A stretch of 10,373 nt of DNA. Source: a bacterium (GTDB lineage: Bacteria; Patescibacteriota; Patescibacteriia; UBA1558; S5-K13). The stretch covers positions 1 to 10,373 of the forward strand of contig JAIOTH010000052.1 in assembly GCA_021106915.1 (NCBI GenBank), given 5' to 3'. Below the pieces are notes generated by a model that saw nothing but the letters and a program-made list of their open reading frames with translations, did no database searches and was not told the DNA's origin. The position numbers and the translations under genes are program-made. Below, piece after piece: positions 1-5,279 of the stretch (position 1 is its first letter; each line of letters starts with the position of its first letter).

Positions 1-18
1 AATTTATTAAAAAATATT

Positions 19-24
19 TATAAT
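19..24 (+). promoter_or_regulatory. -10 box (TATAAT) upstream of the HD-domain gene
   Basis: A perfect TATAAT lies 13 bases before the ATG at 38. A -35 element with normal spacing would fall outside the window, so only half the promoter can be judged. A start about 7 bases downstream of the box would leave a leader of only about 7 bases. There is no Shine-Dalgarno sequence between the box and the ATG. In DNA this AT-rich a TATAAT can arise by chance; its position in front of the gene is the main support. Confidence 0.45.
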
Positions 25-37
25 AGTTAAAAACATT

Positions 38-694
38 ATGGAAAAAATTATTAGCCAATTAGAAAATAAAATCAAAAAACTCTTTCATAAAGAAAGTAGC
101 GGTCATAGTATTTATCATCTAAAAAGAGTTCTAAATATTGCTTTAGAGCTCCAGAAAAAAGAAGGTGGTGATCGCTTAATAATTGGAATTTCTGCTTTTT
201 TACATGATATTCACCGAATTATTCAAAAGGAAACTGGTCAATTTTGTTCCGGTAAAGATTCTTTACCAAGGATTAGAGAAATTTTAAATGAAGTAGAACT
301 TAGCCTTGAACAAAAAAATAAAATTTTACATTGTATTGAATTTCACGAAGAATATGACTTTACTAAAAATGGTCAAACCGTTGACGACATTGAAACTTTA
401 ATTCTCCAAGATGCAGATAATCTAGATGCTATTGGTGCAATTGGAATTGGTCGAACTTTTTCTTTTGGTGGAGCTCATGGTTTACCAATGTGGAAAGATG
501 AAAAACCCTTTGACCAAAAACTTTATGATATATCCAAAAATGATCCCTCAACAATTCATCATTTTTATAACAAACTTCTAAAATTAGAAAATAATATGAA
601 CACTAAAACCGCTCGCAAAATGGCTCATCAAAGACATAAATTTATGAAAAAATTTCTAAAACAATTTTTCGCAGAATGGAAAGGAAAAAAATAA
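38..694 (+). CDS. HD-domain metal-dependent phosphohydrolase (YedJ-like)
   Basis: This is a soluble 218-residue protein of the HD superfamily, metal-dependent phosphohydrolases that usually act on nucleotides or other phosphoesters. The ligand set is visible in order: GHSIYHLKRV with H27, the doublet H56-D57 in FLHDIHR, H98 and H103 in HCIEFHEE, and D125/D127 in the QDADNLDAIGAIGIGR block (124-139). That last block is typical of the YedJ-like branch. The C-terminus (about 185-218) is lysine-rich and helical. The ATG at 38 is chosen because it follows a TATAAT box and gives the usual N-terminal helix. The next gene begins 16 bases after the stop, so read-through into it is plausible. The fold is clear; the substrate cannot be told from sequence. 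Confidence 0.9.
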   Translation: MEKIISQLENKIKKLFHKESSGHSIYHLKRVLNIALELQKKEGGDRLIIGISAFLHDIHRIIQKETGQFCSGKDSLPRIREILNEVELSLEQKNKILHCIEFHEEYDFTKNGQTVDDIETLILQDADNLDAIGAIGIGRTFSFGGAHGLPMWKDEKPFDQKLYDISKNDPSTIHHFYNKLLKLENNMNTKTARKMAHQRHKFMKKFLKQFFAEWKGKK

Positions 695-710
695 TTAATA
701 ATAAAAATAT

Positions 711-1547
711 ATGAAAAAATTACTTGTCTACTCTTTATCTTTATTTATGTTCGCAATTTTATTTTTCTCAATAGCCTCTGCTGATGTCATTCCCGGCAAT
801 TCTCATCCACTGGACAGATGTGTCAAAATTGTCAATCTAGATAAATTTCCAGATATGTATTTAATTGCTTATATCACTGGTCCCATGGTTGATAAATATG
901 AAACATACATCATAAAAAAAGATGAATGCCTTTCCAAAGGATATAAATTCAATCAATTAAAAATACTAGCTGTTAAAAAATCCTACCTAGACTCAATCGG
1001 AATTGATAATTTTAATCCCTTTAAAAAGATATTAAAAAAAGACATAAAACTAAATAAAAATTTAAACTGTTATTACGACTCCTCAGACGAAAACTCTCCT
1101 TGTTTAGATAATATTGAAGACTGGCAAGAAGAAGTCCTCTCTGATAAAAATGTCTTTGTTTCTGATGAAGAAATAAACCCTTATGGTGGGTATATTGATC
1201 AAAATGATTCTCTTATTAAAGAAGAAATAAACTATTCTATCGCCAAATTTTCTGATGGAAAATTAGTTTTATATAAATCCCAACAAATATCAGAATATAA
1301 CGATGGTACTCCAAAAAAAATTGAAACTTTTGATAACTCGTCAAATAATAATTCATCAAATGATTCAGATGATAATGAATTAAATGATCAAAATTCTCAG
1401 TTAAATAAAACCATACCTGTTCCGGTCGAAAATTTAGATGCTTCTTTACCATCACCTGAGTTAATAAAAATAGAACCAATAAAAAGAAATTTTTGGCAAT
1501 CAATCGTCTGCTTTTTTCAAAAATTATTTACTGGGAGTTGTCAGTAA
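711..1547 (+). CDS. Secreted DVIP-type protein of unknown function
   Basis: The 278-residue product starts with a clear signal peptide: a lysine pair, a hydrophobic core at about 4-20, and an ASA cleavage site before D25. The mature chain therefore begins DVIPGNSHPLDRCVKIVNL. Four cysteines (C37, C73, C120, C131) lie in the folded part (25-205) and could form disulfides outside the membrane. Residues 207-235 form a low-complexity Asn/Ser/Asp linker. After a proline-containing stretch the protein ends in an aromatic, cationic tail (261-278) with C267 and C277. From memory, proteins with this mature N-terminus occur as uncharacterised secreted proteins in archaea and candidate-phylum bacteria, sometimes with a small membrane partner such as the one starting 8 bases downstream. 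No enzymatic motif is visible and no function is assigned. Confidence 0.85.
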   Translation: MKKLLVYSLSLFMFAILFFSIASADVIPGNSHPLDRCVKIVNLDKFPDMYLIAYITGPMVDKYETYIIKKDECLSKGYKFNQLKILAVKKSYLDSIGIDNFNPFKKILKKDIKLNKNLNCYYDSSDENSPCLDNIEDWQEEVLSDKNVFVSDEEINPYGGYIDQNDSLIKEEINYSIAKFSDGKLVLYKSQQISEYNDGTPKKIETFDNSSNNNSSNDSDDNELNDQNSQLNKTIPVPVENLDASLPSPELIKIEPIKRNFWQSIVCFFQKLFTGSCQ

Positions 1548-1555
1548 TAAATATC

Positions 1556-1903
1556 ATGTCTTATGAACACCATTTTTTATTCTCTCTCTTATTGACAATA
1601 ATTATTGAAATTCCAATTGCTATTTTTTTTATAAAATATCTTTATCAACACCGGGAGATAAAAATTTCTAAAATTATTTTAATTAGCTTTTTAGCATCTG
1701 CCTTAACTTTGCCATATTTCTGGTTTGTTTTACCTGCCTATATCTTTGAAAGAAGGATTTATATATTTAGCGGAGAAATTTTAATTATTTTTATAGAAAC
1801 AATAATTTATAAACAATTACTTAAATTAAAATTTTCAGAAGCGTTTACTGTATCTTTAATAACAAATATTGGATCAATATTTTTAGGATTAGCATTTCAA
1901 TAA
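1556..1903 (+). CDS. Small four-helix integral membrane protein, partner of the DVIP protein
   Basis: The 115-residue product is almost entirely hydrophobic, with four probable membrane segments at about 7-28, 38-60, 69-88 and 95-113. Acidic or polar residues sit inside the helices: E18 followed by I-P, E74, E81 and N104. Such buried charges suggest a functional core (transport, channel or assembly) rather than a simple anchor. I chose the ATG at 1556, 8 bases after the preceding stop. A TTG at 1493 would extend the frame by 21 residues but would overlap the conserved tail of the upstream gene. A GGGAG at 1533-1537 is too far from the ATG to be a normal ribosome site. The tight spacing implies co-transcription and probably joint function with the secreted protein. 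The family is not one I can name. Confidence 0.8.
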   Translation: MSYEHHFLFSLLLTIIIEIPIAIFFIKYLYQHREIKISKIILISFLASALTLPYFWFVLPAYIFERRIYIFSGEILIIFIETIIYKQLLKLKFSEAFTVSLITNIGSIFLGLAFQ

Positions 1904-1922
1904 ATAATAATAAAATTATAAA
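1895..1922 (+). promoter_or_regulatory. Candidate promoter of the MntA/HepT pair
   Basis: TATAAA at 1917-1922 has a weak -35 candidate, TTTCAA at 1895-1900, with a 16-bp spacer. Transcription would start near 1929, exactly where the imperfect palindrome begins. The support is moderate: the -10 is near consensus, the -35 is poor, and the region is AT-rich. Its location just after the stop of the membrane-protein gene and before the toxin-antitoxin operon is sensible. Confidence 0.35.
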
Positions 1923-1928
1923 AGATCC

Positions 1929-1956
1929 GTTTACAAATATTAAGCTATTTGTTAAC
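1929..1956. repeat. Imperfect palindrome, candidate toxin-antitoxin operator
   Basis: GTTTACAAATA (1929-1939) and TATTTGTTAAC (1946-1956) are 11-base arms that match at 10 of 11 positions around a 6-base centre. The element ends 10 bases before the MntA start and begins at the predicted transcription start. No T-run follows, so it is not an intrinsic terminator for the upstream gene. A binding site for autoregulation is the natural reading. Its core TTACAAATA also occurs in the intergenic repeats elsewhere in the window, so it could instead be a fragment of that repeat family. Confidence 0.55.
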
Positions 1957-1966
1957 CTAAAAGATA

Positions 1967-2254
1967 ATGATTAAAGAAAAATATTTAAAAAAAATTAAGC
2001 AAGATCTGGAAAAATTTAATGAAGGGAAAAATCTTCAAATTTTTATATTTGGCTCCAGTTTAATAAAAAAAAATTTTGCTGATCTAGATATAGGAATAAT
2101 GGGTAATATAAAAAACAAAGAACTAAATGAATTAAAAGAAAAATTTACTGATTCAGATCTGCCTTATTTTATAGACATTATAAACTTCAACCAAGTAGAC
2201 GAAAAATTTAAAAAAAATGTATTTAATAATAAAATATTATGGATAACACGCTAA
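1967..2254 (+). CDS. mntA: MntA-type minimal nucleotidyltransferase antitoxin
   Basis: This 95-residue protein has the minimal nucleotidyltransferase (MNT) fold. In characterised HepT/MntA systems the MNT partner silences the HEPN toxin by transferring AMP to a tyrosine near its active site. The catalytic signature is visible as G29-S30, then D39-L-D41, with a third acidic residue, D70, in the FIDIINF strand. The interval between GS and DxD is 8 residues, two shorter than the GSx10DxD usually quoted for the family; this may be a subfamily trait. The stop overlaps the toxin gene by 16 bases, a normal arrangement for a co-translated pair. A palindrome lies just upstream. There is no Shine-Dalgarno sequence. 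The family call is firm; activity is inferred. Confidence 0.87.
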   Translation: MIKEKYLKKIKQDLEKFNEGKNLQIFIFGSSLIKKNFADLDIGIMGNIKNKELNELKEKFTDSDLPYFIDIINFNQVDEKFKKNVFNNKILWITR

Positions 2255-2640
2255 ATTTAAAATTAGAAGATTTGCAGAAAGCTATCGAGACATTAAACGA
2301 AGCCTTAAAACAGGAAAAAAATGATTTTTTGCGAGACGCAGTAATTAAAAGATTTGAATATTGTTTCGAATTATGTTGGAAAACAATTAAAGTATTTTTG
2401 TATCAGAATTTTGGTGTAGATTCTTTCTCTCCCAAAGAATGTTTTCGAGAACTAAAAAAAAATAATATTATAGATGAAAAAAAAACAGAAATATTATTAC
2501 AAATGGCTGATGATCGAAATAAAATTATTCACACTTATAATAAAAAATATTCTAATGAACTATATCAAAAAATATCTAGATCTTATTTTGATTTACTGAA
2601 CGAAGTTTATAAATCTTTAGAAAACAATAAAGACAAATAA
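2239..2640 (+). CDS. hepT: HepT-type HEPN ribonuclease toxin (HI0074-like)
   Basis: The 133-residue all-helical protein matches the HEPN family formerly called 'nucleotidyltransferase substrate binding protein' (HI0074). HepT toxins are RNases that act as dimers. The RX4HXY motif is intact in DDRNKIIHTYN: R93 and H98 would form the nuclease site, and Y100 is the expected target of AMP transfer by MntA. The helical segment RFEYCFELCWKTIK (38-51) is typical of this family. The start at 2239 lies inside the end of the antitoxin gene (16-base overlap), so the two are translated from one message. The unit ends at the terminator at 2668-2693. With all active-site residues present I infer a functional toxin; the RNA target is unknown. 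Confidence 0.9.
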   Translation: MDNTLNLKLEDLQKAIETLNEALKQEKNDFLRDAVIKRFEYCFELCWKTIKVFLYQNFGVDSFSPKECFRELKKNNIIDEKKTEILLQMADDRNKIIHTYNKKYSNELYQKISRSYFDLLNEVYKSLENNKDK

Positions 2641-2667
2641 TTCAATTATCCACCTCCAAATATCTCT

Positions 2668-2693
2668 AAAACCCCAAGACTGCCGGGGTTTTT
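2668..2693 (+). terminator. Intrinsic terminator after the HepT gene
   Basis: AAAACCCC (2668-2675) pairs perfectly with GGGGTTTT (2685-2692) around a 9-base loop and runs into a T-tract. It closes the toxin-antitoxin unit 28 bases after the HepT stop. Its T-tract overlaps the -35 region of the promoter for the next gene. Confidence 0.85.
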
Positions 2694-2720
2694 GTTTCTA
2701 TGCTATAATTATCCTATAAT
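2692..2720 (+). promoter_or_regulatory. Promoter region of the YbaK-type gene (two overlapping -10 boxes)
   Basis: Two TATAAT boxes are present. The first, at 2704-2709, is preceded by TG with one base between (TGCTATAAT, 2701-2709), which makes an extended -10. The second, at 2715-2720, has TTGTTT at 2692-2697 with an ideal 17-bp spacer. Starts from them would fall near 2716 and 2727, giving leaders of about 17 and 6 bases before the ATG at 2733. No Shine-Dalgarno sequence is present in either leader. Confidence 0.65.
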
Positions 2721-2732
2721 AACCCCCAACTC

Positions 2733-3197
2733 ATGGAAGAATACGAAAAAAAATTAAAAAAATATATTCAAGATAATAACATTCTGGCTGAGCATCTTAG
2801 CTTTAGTAAATCTTGTCATTCTGTTAAAGAAGCTGCTGAGGTGGCTAAAACAGATCCACAAAATTTTGTAAAAAATATTTGCTTACTTGATTCTGAAAAA
2901 AATTTAATTGTCGCTATTGTTAAAGGAGAGGATAATGTTAGCACTTCTAGGATTGCTAAAATTTTAAATATTTCTAGACCAATAATGTGTACACCTGAAT
3001 ATATTTTGAAAAAAACTGGCTATCCTTGCGGTGGAACACCATCATTTGGATATAATGCTCAATTTTTAATTGATCCCAAAGTTATGGAAAAAGAAGTTAT
3101 TTATTCTGGTGGAGGATCCGAAAATTCATTATTAAAAATTTCCCCCTCTGAATTGCAAAAAGCAAATCAGGGGAAAATCGTTAGAATTAGAAAATAA
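2733..3197 (+). CDS. ybaK: YbaK/EbsC-family aminoacyl-tRNA deacylase
   Basis: The 154-residue cytoplasmic protein belongs to the YbaK/ProX family, which hydrolyses mischarged aminoacyl-tRNAs in trans (classically Cys-tRNA(Pro)) and so protects translation fidelity. Family landmarks are K47 in the FVKNICLL segment, the strand VAIVKGEDNVS (60-70), and the glycine loop GYPCGGTPSFG (96-106), which matches the G-x-x-x-G-G-x-P motif lining the substrate pocket. The length is typical. C99 lies inside the glycine loop. It has its own promoter just after a terminator, and the flippase gene follows after only 10 bases, so the two are probably co-transcribed although their functions are unrelated. Which tRNA it edits cannot be read from the sequence. 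The symbol denotes the family rather than proven orthology. Confidence 0.88.
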   Translation: MEEYEKKLKKYIQDNNILAEHLSFSKSCHSVKEAAEVAKTDPQNFVKNICLLDSEKNLIVAIVKGEDNVSTSRIAKILNISRPIMCTPEYILKKTGYPCGGTPSFGYNAQFLIDPKVMEKEVIYSGGGSENSLLKISPSELQKANQGKIVRIRK

Positions 3198-3207
3198 AAA
3201 TTAATTT

Positions 3208-4647
3208 ATGGAATCTCCTGCTAAAAAATTAATTCAAAATACTGGCTATTATACAATGGCTTTGGTTGTCCAAAAAATAATTTCTTTTGTTTATTTTTCT
3301 TATTTAGCTACTCAAATTGGGGCTGAGAATACAGCTAAATATTTTTTCGCTATCTCCTTTGTGACTATATTTTCAGTTTTTATAGATTTAGGTCTAGTCA
3401 GTCTTTTAAACAGAGAAATAGCAAAAAATAAAGAATCTCATCAAAAACTGCTAAGCAATGTAATCGGCATCAAACTCTTAAGTTCATTATTAGTAATCTT
3501 AGCTATTCTTATAATAACAAAATTACTAAATTACAATATTTATTTGGAAAAAATGATCTATCTATCAATCATAACCATGATTATAGACACTTTTACCTTA
3601 ACATTTTTTGCTGTAGTTAGGGGAAATCATAATTTAAAATATGAAAGCATTTCTTCAATAATTTTTCAAATTATTGTTATTTCAATCGGTTACTTGATGC
3701 TTCAAAAAACTCAAGAACCATTTTTATTATTATTAGTTTTATTAATTGCTAGCGCTTTTAATTTAATATATTCTGCCTTGATTCTAAATTTTAAATATAA
3801 ACTAAAAATCGTCCCTCAATTCAATAAAGAATTTATTAAATTATTATTAATCACCACCTGGCCCTTTGCAATTGCTACTATTTTTTTACGAATTTCTGGT
3901 AGTATTGATTCCGTATTTTTATCTAAAATGGTTAGTGAAAAAGCTCTTGGCTATTATGGTTTAGCTTATAAAATAACTTTTGCCTTCCAATTTATTCCAA
4001 TGGCCTTTGCAGCATCATTATATCCAGCCTTTACTCATTTTTATAATTATGAAAAAGAAAAATTAGAAAAAATTTTTAATAAGAGTTTAATTTACTTATT
4101 AATGCTTTCTTTGCCAATTATCACTGGTATTATTATTTTAGCTAATCAAATAATTATAAAAATTTACGGCGTAGAATTTTTCGGCAGTATTTTAACTCTC
4201 CAAATTTTAATCTGTAATCTACCATTTGTATTTTTAACTTTTCCTCTAGGATCTTTACTTAACGCTTGTAACAGACAAAAAATTCACACTAAAAATATTA
4301 TTATTACTATGTTAGCTAGTATTATAGCTAATTTAGCTTTAATTCCTATATTTTCTCAAAATGGAGCGGCTCTAGCATCAATTATTGCTTCTTTAGTTTA
4401 TTTAATTTTAAATACCATTAGTGCTCATAAAATTATTAAATTTTATACTAAAGAAATTTTAGTTTATGCTTTAAAAATTACGGCCGCCTGCCTATTAATG
4501 GCTTTTGTGGTTATATCTTTGAAAAATAAAATCAATATTGGGCTGGTAATGCTCTCTGGGGCGGCCGTTTATCCAATATCTTTAATATTATTCCAAGCAC
4601 TTAAAAAAGAAGATCTATTATTCATTAAACAAATATTTAAAAAATAA
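3208..4647 (+). CDS. Wzx/MviN-like polysaccharide flippase
   Basis: The 479-residue polytopic protein has 12 to 14 probable membrane helices, starting at about 13-35 and 43-65 and ending at about 444-464. It fits the MOP superfamily of lipid-linked oligosaccharide flippases, which move undecaprenyl-linked sugar units across the inner membrane. Recognisable features are the N-terminal helix with QNTGYYT, the DLGL segment (60-63) followed by NRE at 68-70, the SGSIDSVFLS stretch with D234 in the middle of the protein, and a GYYGLAYK loop (248-255). The length is usual for Wzx-type proteins. It begins 10 bases after the YbaK stop with no ribosome site. No glycosyltransferase cluster is adjacent, but GtrA and an SDR sugar enzyme occur further down. 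The transported glycan is unknown. Confidence 0.9.
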   Translation: MESPAKKLIQNTGYYTMALVVQKIISFVYFSYLATQIGAENTAKYFFAISFVTIFSVFIDLGLVSLLNREIAKNKESHQKLLSNVIGIKLLSSLLVILAILIITKLLNYNIYLEKMIYLSIITMIIDTFTLTFFAVVRGNHNLKYESISSIIFQIIVISIGYLMLQKTQEPFLLLLVLLIASAFNLIYSALILNFKYKLKIVPQFNKEFIKLLLITTWPFAIATIFLRISGSIDSVFLSKMVSEKALGYYGLAYKITFAFQFIPMAFAASLYPAFTHFYNYEKEKLEKIFNKSLIYLLMLSLPIITGIIILANQIIIKIYGVEFFGSILTLQILICNLPFVFLTFPLGSLLNACNRQKIHTKNIIITMLASIIANLALIPIFSQNGAALASIIASLVYLILNTISAHKIIKFYTKEILVYALKITAACLLMAFVVISLKNKINIGLVMLSGAAVYPISLILFQALKKEDLLFIKQIFKK

Positions 4648-4655
4648 ATTAGATC

Positions 4656-4684
4656 TTGACAAAAAGGTAAATATTTAATATAAT
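4656..4684 (+). promoter_or_regulatory. Perfect-consensus sigma70-type promoter
   Basis: TTGACA at 4656-4661 and TATAAT at 4679-4684 are separated by exactly 17 bp, so both hexamers and the spacing match the housekeeping consensus. It lies 8 bases after the flippase stop. Transcription would begin near 4691, giving a leader of about 59 bases before the ATG at 4750. It is the best promoter in the window and serves only the 123-residue gene. Confidence 0.9.
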
Positions 4685-4733
4685 TTAAATATTAATTAAT
4701 TAAATTTAACTAAAAATAGTTAAATATTTAATA
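4668..4733. repeat. Pair of 13-bp direct repeats with palindromic cores, plus a leader hairpin
   Basis: TAAATATTTAATA occurs at 4668-4680, across the promoter spacer, and again at 4721-4733 in the leader. The copies are 53 bp apart, close to five helical turns. The first ten bases of each are self-complementary. Between them lie a 12-bp palindrome (4692-4703) at the predicted start site and a hairpin with 9-bp arms, 4704-4712 with 4717-4725, around an AAAA loop. The spacing and symmetry would suit a dimeric regulator, but very AT-rich DNA yields such patterns easily. Confidence 0.45.
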
Positions 4734-4749
4734 AATAATAAACAAAAGT

Positions 4750-5121
4750 ATGGGTTTTTTTAACAAATTTAAAGCAGGTACCCCTAAAAAAGAAGATTCT
4801 AGTCAATTAAGCGGTACAGAACAAAAACAAAAAATACTTGATGAAATGTCTAGTGATAATAAAGAAGCTTTAAAAGAACTTCTTATAAATATTGATGATC
4901 CAAAAAATCATGTAGATAGCAATGAACAAATGGGAGCTATAGGATTCAAATTAGAGAATAATGAAGTAATTGTAGATAAAGAATATTATGAAGCTTTAGC
5001 TCGACCATCTGAAAAAGAAATGAAAAACACTGAAAACACTAGGGAAACACTAGAAGATGAAATAACTAGACTAGGAAATAAGATTAATGAGAAAGATGAA
5101 GACACCGAAGCAGTAATTTAG
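4750..5121 (+). CDS. Small acidic protein of unknown function
   Basis: I do not recognise this 123-residue protein. It begins MGFFNKFKAGTPKKEDS, a short amphipathic aromatic/basic start followed by a charged, low-complexity chain. It has no cysteine, tryptophan, signal peptide or membrane helix. Helix is likely at 23-46 and 86-115, the latter with coiled-coil character; a small strand-like element sits at about 62-76 (GAIGFKLENNEVIV). The C-terminus (114-123) is strongly acidic. The gene is a stand-alone unit: perfect promoter, 59-base leader and a strong terminator 21 bases after its TAG stop. This isolation and codon use like its neighbours indicate a real gene, perhaps highly expressed. 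The ATG at 4750 is the first start in frame; no Shine-Dalgarno sequence precedes it. Confidence 0.8.
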   Translation: MGFFNKFKAGTPKKEDSSQLSGTEQKQKILDEMSSDNKEALKELLINIDDPKNHVDSNEQMGAIGFKLENNEVIVDKEYYEALARPSEKEMKNTENTRETLEDEITRLGNKINEKDEDTEAVI

Positions 5122-5141
5122 ATAAAATATTATAGTGATTT

Positions 5142-5171
5142 AAAAAAGCTGATAAAATTATCAGCTTTTTT
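5142..5171. terminator. Strong bidirectional intrinsic terminator
   Basis: AAAAAAGCTGAT pairs with ATCAGCTTTTTT around AAAATT; the pairing can extend to 14 bp. The A-tract on one side and T-tract on the other let it work in both directions. It separates the small unknown gene from the protease unit and lies 21 bases after the TAG stop. Confidence 0.9.
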
Positions 5172-5243
5172 ATATTTTTATTGAAAAACAAAAAACTTAT
5201 AGTTTAAATTTTACAATAACACAAAATTAACTCTCTGTAAATC

Positions 5244-5272
5244 TTTAATTAATTACTAATATTTAGTATACT
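5244..5272 (+). promoter_or_regulatory. Promoter of the protease-gtrA operon, probably leaderless
   Basis: TATACT at 5267-5272 lies just 7 bases before the ATG at 5280, so the first transcribed base would be at or next to the start codon. A weak -35 candidate, TTTAAT at 5244-5249, has the standard 17-bp spacing. The rest of the gap between the upstream terminator and this promoter (5172-5243) is plain AT-rich DNA in which I see nothing else. Confidence 0.55.
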
Positions 5273-5279
5273 TTTAGAT

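Noticed and set aside
1237..1503. Open frame of 88 codons on the minus strand.
   Set aside because: It lies opposite the coding region of the secreted protein, is hydrophobic only because it mirrors an Asn/Asp-rich stretch, and has no promoter or family resemblance.
1493..1555. Upstream TTG start for the four-helix membrane protein.
   Set aside because: It would overlap the conserved tail of the secreted-protein gene by 55 bases and adds a non-membrane stretch; the ATG at 1556 fits the gap and the first helix better.
711..1903. Possibility that the secreted and membrane proteins are one gene split by a frameshift.
   Set aside because: The first gene ends in a complete characteristic tail with its own stop, and the second has a well-placed ATG 8 bases later; two genes explain the sequence better.
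5172..5243. Possible small RNA or tRNA gene between the terminator and the protease promoter.
   Set aside because: The stretch is AT-rich with no cloverleaf, conserved tRNA box or stable hairpin that I can see.
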